Source of the DNA: an uncultured Clostridia bacterium
GTDB lineage: Bacteria; Bacillota; Clostridia; TANB77; CAG-508
Direction of reading: 5' to 3'
Length of the DNA stretch: 38,191 nt
Assembly: GCA_934141445.1 (NCBI GenBank)
Contig: CAKPCF010000015.1
Location: forward strand, 1 to 38,191
Shown here piece by piece: positions 9,813 through 16,317 of this stretch. Position 1 is the stretch's first letter, and each line of letters opens with the position of its first letter. The position numbers were made by a program, and so were the translations under genes. The notes beneath the pieces were generated by a model, which saw nothing but the letters and a program-made list of their open reading frames with translations, did not search any database and had not been told where the DNA came from.

Positions 9813-11675
9813 TTATTTATTGTCATTGTTGTCGTCTTCTACTTTGTAATCTGCATCATATACATTTCCATTTGCATCTGTCTTTGGTCCTTCTGTTCCA
9901 GCATTAGCTCCTGCTGCATTTGGGTTTGCACCATTAGCATTTGCTTGACTATATAATTTTTCAGATATTTCATAGAATACTTTTGTTAATTTGTCTGTTG
10001 CCTCTTTAATTGTTTCAACATTATTTGTTTCAAGAGCTTTTTTAGTATTTTCAATTTCTGTTTCTACTTTTGCTTTTTCTTCTCCACTAATTTTATCTCC
10101 TAAATCATCTAATGTTTTTTGGCTGTTATATACTAAGCTTTCTGCATTATTTTTAACTTCAATTTCTTCTTTTCTCTTTTTATCTTCTGAAGCATGAGCT
10201 TCTGCATCTTTAATAGCTGCATTTATATCATCTTCTGATAAGTTTGTACTAGCTGTAATTGTAACTTTTTGTTCATTTCCTGTTGCTTGGTCTTTTGCTG
10301 AAACGTGAACTATACCATTTGCATCAATATCAAATGTTACTTCGATTTGAGGAACTCCTCTTGGTGCTGCTGGAATTCCTGTTAATTGGAATCTTCCTAA
10401 TGTTTTATTGTAAGCAGCCATTTCTCTTTCACCTTGTAATACATGAACTTCAACTGATGTTTGACCATCTGCTGCAGTTGAGAATACTTGTGATTTTTTT
10501 GTAGGAATTGTTGTATTTCTTTCAATCAATTTTGTAAATACACCACCATAAGTTTCAATACCTAATGATAATGGAGTTACATCTAGTAATACTAAGTCTT
10601 TAACATCTCCAGATAATACACCACCTTGAATAGATGCACCAATTGCAACACATTCATCTGGGTTAATACCTTTATCTGGTTCTTTACCAGTAATTTTCTT
10701 AACAGCTTCTTGTACACAAGGAACTCTTGTTGAACCACCAACTAATAAAACTTTGTGTAAATCTGCAGCTGTAATTCCAGCATCTGATAAAGCTTTATTT
10801 ACTGGCTCTACTGTTTGTTCAACTAAATCATGAATCAATTCTTCAAATTTAGCTCTTGTTAATGTAACATCTAAATGTTTTGGTCCTGTGCTATCAGCTG
10901 TGATAAATGGTAAGTTAATTTGTGTTTGTTGCATTCCTGATAATTCGATTTTTGCTTTTTCAGCAGCTTCTTTTAATCTTTGCATTGCCATTTTATCTGT
11001 TGATAAATCAATTCCATTTGATTTTTTAAATTCAGATACTAAATAATTTATAATAGCATTATCAAAATCATCTCCACCTAAGTGTGTATTACCACTTGTA
11101 GATAAAACTTCAAATACACCATCACCAATATCTAGAATTGAAACATCAAATGTTCCACCACCTAAATCGTAAATCATAATTTTTTGATCTTGTGCTTCTT
11201 TATCCATACCATAAGCAAGTGCTGCTGCTGTTGGCTCATTTATAATTCTTAAAACTTCAAGTCCTGCTATTCTACCAGCATCTTTTGTTGCTTGTCTTTG
11301 GCTATCATTAAAATAAGCTGGAACTGTAATAACAGCTTGTGATACTTTTGTTCCTAAATAACTTTCTGCATCAGCTTTTAATTTTTGTAAAATCATTGCT
11401 GAAATTTCTTGTGGTGTAAATTCATCACCTTCTATTTTAACTTTTTCACTTGTTCCCATTTTTCTTTTTATTGATATAACTGTATTTTCTGGGTTTGTAA
11501 CTGCTTGACGTTTTGCAATTTGTCCTACTAATCTTTCACCATTTTTAGAAAAAGCAACAACAGATGGTGTTGTTCTATTTCCTTCTGAATTTGGTATTAC
11601 AACTGGCTCGCCACCTTCCATAACAGCTACACATGAATTTGTTGTTCCTAAATCAATACCTATAATTTTTCCCAT
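9813..11675 (-). CDS. dnaK: Chaperone protein DnaK (Hsp70)
   Basis: Hsp70 of 620 residues. The ATPase domain begins I-I-G-I-D-L-G-T-T-N-S and carries Y-D-L-G-G-G-T-F-D and L-V-G-G-S-T-R-V-P near residues 170 and 310. A linker D-V-L-L-L-D-V-T-P-L-S-type segment leads to the substrate-binding domain, and the helical lid ends in an acidic D/N-rich tail. It folds and refolds cytosolic proteins with DnaJ and GrpE. Gene order matches the usual Firmicute operon, with 167 nt to grpE upstream. The ATG is preceded by a GGGAGGAA-type site. Nothing is unusual except the wide gaps on both sides of the gene. Confidence 0.98.
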   Translation of the reverse strand: MGKIIGIDLGTTNSCVAVMEGGEPVVIPNSEGNRTTPSVVAFSKNGERLVGQIAKRQAVTNPENTVISIKRKMGTSEKVKIEGDEFTPQEISAMILQKLKADAESYLGTKVSQAVITVPAYFNDSQRQATKDAGRIAGLEVLRIINEPTAAALAYGMDKEAQDQKIMIYDLGGGTFDVSILDIGDGVFEVLSTSGNTHLGGDDFDNAIINYLVSEFKKSNGIDLSTDKMAMQRLKEAAEKAKIELSGMQQTQINLPFITADSTGPKHLDVTLTRAKFEELIHDLVEQTVEPVNKALSDAGITAADLHKVLLVGGSTRVPCVQEAVKKITGKEPDKGINPDECVAIGASIQGGVLSGDVKDLVLLDVTPLSLGIETYGGVFTKLIERNTTIPTKKSQVFSTAADGQTSVEVHVLQGEREMAAYNKTLGRFQLTGIPAAPRGVPQIEVTFDIDANGIVHVSAKDQATGNEQKVTITASTNLSEDDINAAIKDAEAHASEDKKRKEEIEVKNNAESLVYNSQKTLDDLGDKISGEEKAKVETEIENTKKALETNNVETIKEATDKLTKVFYEISEKLYSQANANGANPNAAGANAGTEGPKTDANGNVYDADYKVEDDNNDNK

Positions 11676-11842
11676 TTTAAATTCCTCCCTTTATTTCGCT
11701 TCGTTCGTAATCCAGTTATCAAATTTTTTTCAAACTCTTAAAACTGTGACAACGAAACTTGCATTTCTCTAATCTATATAAGAAAATTATTTTTAATTTA
11801 TATTTTTTCTTTTGTTAATCTATTTTAAAATTGATAACTATA

Positions 11843-12340
11843 TTAGTTGGCTACAATAACCATTGAATGTCTAATAACTTTATTTCCTATTTTGTAACCT
11901 TTTCTATATTCTTGAACAATTTCTTGTTCACCTTTTGTGTCATCTTCTATATGGCTTACAGCTTCATGTAATTCAGGATCAAATTTTTGTCCAAGAGCTA
12001 CAATTTCTTCTACATTAAAAGATTTTAATGCATTTGAAAATTGTTTCATAACTAATTTTACACCATCTTGATATGCAATATCTTCTGTTTTAGCATTTGC
12101 AGCATTTTCTAAATTATCCATAATTGGTAGAATCTTTGAAACTACATCACCTGTTATCATGCCATACATATTTTCGCGTTCTTTTTGACTTCTTTTTTTA
12201 TAATTTTCAAATTCAGCAAAAAGTCTTTTATATCTATCATTCATTTCATCAATTTCATTTTGAATATTTTCAACTGTTTCTTCATTTTCTTTTACTTCAT
12301 CTTCTTGTACTTCGTTTACTTTCTTTTCTTCTTTTTCCAT
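11843..12340 (-). CDS. grpE: Nucleotide exchange factor GrpE
   Basis: A 165-residue protein with an acidic N-terminal tail, a long dimerising helix (about residues 25-85, including R-Y-K-R-L-F-A-E-F-E-N-Y-K-K-R) and a compact C-terminal beta domain ending H-S-M-V-I-V-A-N. GrpE releases ADP from DnaK. It lies 18 nt after hrcA and upstream of dnaK, in the standard order. AGAGGAAT precedes the ATG. The tail is Lys/Glu-rich, as is common in AT-rich genomes. Confidence 0.97.
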   Translation of the reverse strand: MEKEEKKVNEVQEDEVKENEETVENIQNEIDEMNDRYKRLFAEFENYKKRSQKERENMYGMITGDVVSKILPIMDNLENAANAKTEDIAYQDGVKLVMKQFSNALKSFNVEEIVALGQKFDPELHEAVSHIEDDTKGEQEIVQEYRKGYKIGNKVIRHSMVIVAN

Positions 12341-12358
12341 TTTGTATTCCTCTCTTCC

Positions 12359-13390
12359 TTAAAATTTTCCTTTTTTGAAGTCTTCATTTATTTTTTTACT
12401 AATATATTTCATTACTGAAATTACTTTTGAATAGTCCATTCTTTTTGGACCTATAATTCCAATTGTTCCTATATCTTTGTCTTCTAGCAAATGATTAAAT
12501 GTTACAATACTAAAATTTTTAAGTTCTTCTTTATCTGATTCACTACCAATGTAAACATTTATGTCACTTGCTATACCAGCATTTAAAACATCAGCTACTA
12601 AATCTTTTGCATCTAATACATTTAAAAAATCTTTTGCAACATCAACCTTTTTAAATTCTGGCATATTAACAACTTTATTTGTTCCCTCTAAATAAACTCT
12701 ATTTGACTCTTCTATAATTTTATTTATTTCGTTTATAATTTTTTGAATTATATTTATTCCTGTTTTCATTTCTGACATTATGAAATCTTCAATTGGTCCA
12801 TTTAATTTTTCTAGAGGTTTTCCAACTAATTTATTTTTGAATATTACAGTTAAATCATTTACTTGTTCTTGTGTTATATCTTCATCAAATTTTATTATAG
12901 ATTCTCTTATAATTCCAGAATCAGTTAAAATAACTGCCATTAAAACTCTAGTTCCTAGCAAAACAAATTTTATATCAATAATTGTATGATTATTTACATT
13001 GGGTCCAATTGCAATAGTTGTATAGTGTGTGATTTCAGATAATGTAGTGGTTGCAATTTTGGTCAAATCCTCTAAATCATTTACTTTAGTTTCTAGTCTT
13101 TGTTTTATTAGTTCCATTTCTTTTCTACTTAAATCATCTTCTCTTAAAAGTTCATCTACATAATATCTGTATCCCTTTTCTGATGGAACTCTTCCACTAG
13201 ATGTATGTGGTTGTTCTAGAAAACCACTTTTTTCTAAATCTGCCATTTCGTTTCTAATTGTAGCACTGCTACATCTTAGATCACCATTTTTTACCAAATT
13301 ACCAGAGCTTACAGGCTCTGCTGTTTGTATATATTCTTCAATTACTGCTTGTAATATTTTTTTCTTTCTTGCATCTAGTTCTTCTGGCAT
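12359..13390 (-). CDS. hrcA: Heat-inducible transcription repressor HrcA
   Basis: A 343-residue repressor with an N-terminal winged helix (about residues 1-75, including S-S-G-N-L-V and S-S-A-T-I-R-N-E-M-A-D-L) followed by the GAF-like HrcA domain. It binds CIRCE elements and is kept active by GroEL. The ATG at 13390 has GAGGTG 6 nt upstream and gives the usual length; an upstream TTG at 13411 lies inside the operator and is less likely. It heads the heat-shock operon and is preceded by its own SigA promoter and a degenerate CIRCE, so it should autoregulate the operon. Confidence 0.96.
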   Translation of the reverse strand: MPEELDARKKKILQAVIEEYIQTAEPVSSGNLVKNGDLRCSSATIRNEMADLEKSGFLEQPHTSSGRVPSEKGYRYYVDELLREDDLSRKEMELIKQRLETKVNDLEDLTKIATTTLSEITHYTTIAIGPNVNNHTIIDIKFVLLGTRVLMAVILTDSGIIRESIIKFDEDITQEQVNDLTVIFKNKLVGKPLEKLNGPIEDFIMSEMKTGINIIQKIINEINKIIEESNRVYLEGTNKVVNMPEFKKVDVAKDFLNVLDAKDLVADVLNAGIASDINVYIGSESDKEELKNFSIVTFNHLLEDKDIGTIGIIGPKRMDYSKVISVMKYISKKINEDFKKGKF

Positions 13391-13404
13391 CTCTTTCACC
13401 TCTT

Positions 13405-13431
13405 TTAGCAAACTTATTGTTTGACTGCTAA
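13405..13431. promoter_or_regulatory. CIRCE operator (degenerate)
   Basis: The arms TTAGCAAAC and GACTGCTAA are separated by 9 bp. They match the CIRCE consensus TTAGCACTC-n9-GAGTGCTAA at 15 of 18 arm positions. The element lies between the promoter -10 and the hrcA ribosome site, where CIRCE normally sits. Confidence 0.85.
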
Positions 13432-13432
13432 T

Positions 13433-13461
13433 ATATTATAACTTTATACTAATTTTGTCAA
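13433..13461 (-). promoter_or_regulatory. SigA promoter of the hrcA operon
   Basis: On the minus strand TTGACA (complement of 13456-13461) is followed after 17 bp by TAATAT (complement of 13433-13438). The promoter overlaps the last codon and stop of the upstream reverse transcriptase gene and is immediately followed by CIRCE. Confidence 0.75.
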
Positions 13462-14516
13462 GTGTTTTTGTAATTTTCTCTATAAATAAATTTCATTCTT
13501 TTTTCAAGCTTATTTACTAAATTATAAGATTTTGCAAAACATGCATAGCCCTTCCATGCATAAAAGCTTTGATGCCAATATTTAAAATCACGTTTTCCAT
13601 TTTTCCACTGTTTATTCCATGAATCAATTCTTCTTTTAATTCTATTTATATTAGCTCGTTTTATTAACAAATGGTCTAGAAAAATCCTATATCCACAAAA
13701 TACACAACCCTTTTTTACTGGAAAATAACAACTTTTAGCATTAAACTTTAAATCTAATTTTTTTATAACAAACTCCTCTATTTTTTGAAAAATTTCCTTT
13801 GCTTTTTCTTTATTTTCTACTATCATCAGTCCATCATCCATAAATCGTACATAATATTTTACTTTTAGTTCTTTTTTTATATACTGGTCTAATTCATTCA
13901 TATAAATATTAGCAAAATATTGTGAAGTATAATTTCCTATTGGTAGTCCCTTACCTGCAAATATTTCAGCATCTCCACCAAATTCAATAAATTTTTTCGT
14001 AAGTCTTAGAAATTTTTTATCTTTATAGTATTTTTTCATAATTTCAAATAATATTTCTCTATTTATGCTATAAAAAAATTTTGAAATGTCATACTTTACA
14101 AAATACGGCTCTCTCCATAATTTCATCGCTGAGTACATATTTTTCTGTACAGTTCTAACACATTCATGTATTCCTCTTTTCGGTATGCAAGCAAAAGATG
14201 TTGGTATAAACTTTTTTATCATATATGGCATTATATATTCATATACATAAAGCTGTTGTACTACTCTATCCAAAAATGGCAAACAGCAGATAATCCTTTC
14301 TTTAGGCTCATATACTTTAAAAGTTACATAGTCACCTAACTCATAAGTTTCATTTTTAAGTTTTTTATAAATATCTAAAATATTATCTTCTAAATACATT
14401 TCAAATTTCATAGCTTCTTTAGTTTTCTTTTTTCTTTTATTTACCCTATAAAAAGCTGCTCTTATTTTTGAAAAAGTTAATGCATTATCATATATATTAT
14501 TTATACGCTTTGGCAT
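13458..14516 (-). CDS. Diversity-generating retroelement reverse transcriptase
   Basis: A 352-residue reverse transcriptase that copies the TR RNA into cDNA with adenine-specific errors. Visible motifs are K-Y-D-I-S-K-F-F near residue 143 (catalytic Asp of motif A), L-P-I-G-N-Y-T-S-Q near 191-199 (the G-x-x-x-S-Q signature of DGR enzymes, where group II intron enzymes have a Q-G motif), and Y-V-R-F-M-D-D near 222-228 (catalytic Asp pair). A basic C-terminal thumb follows. No maturase or endonuclease domain is present. The ATG at 14516 is chosen because AGGAGG lies 12 nt upstream; it overlaps avd by 16 nt, implying translational coupling. The Avd gene, TR and VR target just upstream settle the assignment. 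Confidence 0.95.
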   Translation of the reverse strand: MPKRINNIYDNALTFSKIRAAFYRVNKRKKKTKEAMKFEMYLEDNILDIYKKLKNETYELGDYVTFKVYEPKERIICCLPFLDRVVQQLYVYEYIMPYMIKKFIPTSFACIPKRGIHECVRTVQKNMYSAMKLWREPYFVKYDISKFFYSINREILFEIMKKYYKDKKFLRLTKKFIEFGGDAEIFAGKGLPIGNYTSQYFANIYMNELDQYIKKELKVKYYVRFMDDGLMIVENKEKAKEIFQKIEEFVIKKLDLKFNAKSCYFPVKKGCVFCGYRIFLDHLLIKRANINRIKRRIDSWNKQWKNGKRDFKYWHQSFYAWKGYACFAKSYNLVNKLEKRMKFIYRENYKNT

Positions 14517-14851
14517 GATTTTATCCAGCCTCCTAACATTTTTCCTATTTCTGCAACCTTTATGCTCCAATTTTTATAATTATTAGGAGAAATATACTTT
14601 CGATTATATGATAGCCTTATTGCAAACCTTTGATATAAAAGTTCTGCATCAATCATATTTAAATAATACATTTTTTTCGTTCTATCAACTTTTTGTGCAT
14701 ATAACATGTTCTTTATTGTTGTATTCATTGAGTTTTTTATATCTGAAGATAAACCAAACCTTTCAGATTTTGGATATTTTTCTAACAAATTGTACGCATA
14801 ATAATATAAATTTGTATATTTTTTATAAATCAATAAATCACTATTTTCCAT
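14501..14851 (-). CDS. avd: DGR accessory protein Avd (four-helix bundle)
   Basis: A small basic protein of 116 residues with four predicted amphipathic helices, including a first helix with Y-K-K-Y-T-N-L-Y-Y-Y-A-Y and a last helix E-I-G-K-M-L-G-G-W-I-K. Avd proteins form a positively charged pentameric barrel that binds the DGR reverse transcriptase and TR RNA and is required for mutagenic homing. The length is typical. The gene overlaps the start of the reverse transcriptase gene and follows the TR by about 310 nt. AAGGGGT precedes the ATG. It belongs to the S23/Avd-like fold; a stand-alone four-helix 23S-associated protein is excluded by context. Confidence 0.9.
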   Translation of the reverse strand: MENSDLLIYKKYTNLYYYAYNLLEKYPKSERFGLSSDIKNSMNTTIKNMLYAQKVDRTKKMYYLNMIDAELLYQRFAIRLSYNRKYISPNNYKNWSIKVAEIGKMLGGWIKSCQSV

Positions 14852-14892
14852 TTTTACCCCTTACTTATCACATTTTTCAATATAAACACAAA

Positions 14893-14955
14893 ATGGATAC
14901 TGTGACAAACATAAAAATATAATTTTATATTTTTTGTTTATACGACAGTATCCAT
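14893..14955 (-). other. Long hairpin between TR and avd
   Basis: ATGGATACTGT (14893-14903) pairs perfectly with 14945-14955, and the AT-rich interior pairs further to give a stem covering most of 63 nt. On the minus strand it is followed by a T-rich stretch and then the avd ribosome site. It may be a structural part of the DGR RNA or an attenuator between the TR RNA and the avd-RT message. Confidence 0.6.
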
Positions 14956-15161
14956 CTCGTACAAATTAGTGTAAAACTAATTTAATAGCTATTCTTGCTT
15001 TCACAAATATTACTAACTGATTTGCTATATCTTTTTATTATTTTTGCTATTTCAAGCAATGGTCACAAATTTCTTTAACATCTAGCAACAAAGAATAAAT
15101 CCTTAAACTTATTCTACCTTGTACCTTGATTTCTCAAACGATGTTAGAGTGCGAAAAGACA

Positions 15162-15226
15162 AGACGGACGCACCGCCCGTTGTGTTGTTCCAGTTGTTGT
15201 TGTTGCCCACATTGAAGCCGAACAGC
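15162..15226 (-). repeat. DGR template repeat (TR)
   Basis: The 65 nt read on the minus strand contain a run of AAC codons and in the VR frame would spell L-F-G-F-N-V-G-N-N-N-N-W-N-N-T-T-G-G-A-S-V. The segment matches the VR at 15489-15550 except at adenines, one C-to-G and a 3-nt length difference. The GC-rich 3' block GGGCGGTGCGTCCGTC is identical in both copies and is the likely initiation-of-homing (IMH) segment. The TR lies in the 596-nt interval 14852-15447 between avd and the target gene. The rest of that interval holds hairpins and no recognised gene; bases 14956-15161 show nothing definite. The frame across TR is open for about 38 codons but has no plausible start, so it is probably not translated. 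Confidence 0.95.
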
Positions 15227-15286
15227 AAAACAGAATAAGACTCAAACCTTCAAAAATTCAATTTGTAACCAATTCTATTATATTTT

Positions 15287-15343
15287 CGGCAACTTGAACA
15301 CATCAAGTTGCCGTTCCGAAATATGTTAAAACATATTTCGGAA
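15287..15343. other. Two tandem strong hairpins between VR gene and TR
   Basis: Stem one is 11 bp (15287-15297 with 15303-15313). Stem two is at least 12 bp (TTCCGAAATATG at 15314-15325 with 15332-15343). The two are directly adjacent. On the plus strand a T-rich stretch follows; on the minus strand, the direction of the DGR, there is no T run. They may shield the 3' end of the target mRNA or the 5' end of the TR RNA. Confidence 0.6.
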
Positions 15344-15434
15344 GGTATTTCTTTTTTCATATTTCATATTTATTATTTATATTTATACACAACTCTGTTT
15401 TTTCTTTTTTTACAGTACTACAGAGTTCCGTACA

Positions 15435-15473
15435 CAGTGCTACTGCTCTAAACTGAGCCGTTCCATAGCACTG
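15435..15473. repeat. Inverted repeat just downstream of VR
   Basis: CAGTGCTA (15435-15442) and TAGCACTG (15466-15473) are perfect inverted repeats with a 23-nt loop that contains the stop codon of the target gene. The near arm lies 15 nt past the IMH end of the VR. DGR targets often carry a hairpin or cruciform at this place that aids retrohoming; that role here is inference. Confidence 0.6.
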
Positions 15474-16254
15474 GCCTGAAGGTTGTGTAGACGGACGCAC
15501 CGCCCGCCGCGAAGTCCCAGTAGCCGTAGCCCACATAGAACCCGAACAGCTCTCGCTTAACTAATATTGGGTATGCATCTGGATAGTAGTAATACGCCGT
15601 ATTGCTATCCTTATAGCCCCAGTATTGATATCTGCCTAGCCCACCTGTCTCGTTAGGAAAATTAGCAGTATCATTTATAATTCCCATACCTTTATTAGCT
15701 GAATTATTCCTTAAAGCTAATGCAGATACTTCTCCAGCATCACCATTGTATCTAGTATTCCCACCTTCAATCAAATTCACAAATAGAGAATTTCTATTAT
15801 TATATAAAGATGCTCTCCTATAATCATTTGTACCAGCTGTCATAAAGCTTGAAGTAAATGTCCAATATGGTGTATAGCTGTTTTGCTGTGTATATTGTCC
15901 AAAATTCATAACACCACTACTATTTTGTGTAGTTGAATAATAGCCATTTACTGAATAATAATATGGTGAACCAGAACTACTTGTTGTACATTTACCGTAT
16001 TGACTTATTGCAAGTACAGAAATCGCATCATAATCTTTTGCTGTAGACATATGTGGATTTAAATTTCCACTTCCAATACTCGAAGTTCCACTTTTCATTG
16101 ATGTACATACATCATAAGCTTCGCTAGCTGTAATTACTGTCCAGGTTGTTCCACCCGGCTTACTTTCTAATTCAGCTGCATAAGAATTTATCATCAGTAC
16201 ATTAAAGAGTAAAATCGAGAAAGCAAATAATATCTTTAAAGTTTTCTTTTTCAT
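15448..16254 (-). CDS. Secreted DGR target protein with variable C-type-lectin-like C-terminus
   Basis: A 268-residue protein with a signal peptide (residues 1-26, ending S-Y-A), a Ser/Thr/Tyr/Asn-rich middle, and a C-terminal region whose residues 236-255 are encoded by the VR. The end G-G-A-S-V-Y-x-x-F-R-P-V-L-W fits the last strands of the formylglycine/C-lectin-like fold used by DGR targets. Variable residues are mostly Y, G, D, F and A where the TR encodes N or T. No membrane anchor or sorting motif is visible. The gene follows the large pilin-like gene by 63 nt with AAGGAGG before the ATG, so the two are probably cotranscribed. The middle segment P-H-M-S-T-A-K-D-Y-D-A-I-S resembles the segment that follows S-G-I-W repeats in related Clostridia surface proteins. 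Ligand unknown. Confidence 0.88.
   Translation of the reverse strand: MKKKTLKILFAFSILLFNVLMINSYAAELESKPGGTTWTVITASEAYDVCTSMKSGTSSIGSGNLNPHMSTAKDYDAISVLAISQYGKCTTSSSGSPYYYSVNGYYSTTQNSSGVMNFGQYTQQNSYTPYWTFTSSFMTAGTNDYRRASLYNNRNSLFVNLIEGGNTRYNGDAGEVSALALRNNSANKGMGIINDTANFPNETGGLGRYQYWGYKDSNTAYYYYPDAYPILVKRELFGFYVGYGYWDFAAGGASVYTTFRPVLWNGSV
15489..15550 (-). repeat. DGR variable repeat (VR)
   Basis: The 62 nt inside the 3' end of the target gene align to the TR. Excluding one codon missing in VR, 15 TR adenines are aligned and 11 differ (to T or G), while only one non-adenine differs (C to G). Both ends are identical between copies, and the 3' GC-rich block is perfectly conserved. This is the standard signature of adenine mutagenesis by a DGR. 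Confidence 0.95.
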
Positions 16255-16279
16255 ATTTTCTCCTCCTTTTTATCAATTG

Positions 16280-16304
16280 GATAGTGTATTTAACATACAC
16301 TATC
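16280..16304 (-). other. Hairpin just upstream of the DGR target ribosome site
   Basis: GATAGTGTAT (16280-16289) and its exact complement (16295-16304) form a 10-bp stem with a 5-nt loop in the gap between the pilin-like gene and the target gene. No T run follows on the minus strand, so a processing or stability role is likelier than termination. Confidence 0.6.
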
Positions 16305-16317
16305 TCAATATTGTATT

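Noticed and set aside
13458..14516. Group II intron or retron reverse transcriptase
   Set aside because: No maturase or endonuclease domain and no msr/msd-like unit; the G-x-x-x-S-Q motif, Avd and the TR/VR pair identify a DGR.
15120..15250. Open frame across the TR that would encode an Asn-rich peptide
   Set aside because: No plausible start codon or ribosome site. The frame reflects the origin of TR from the target gene.
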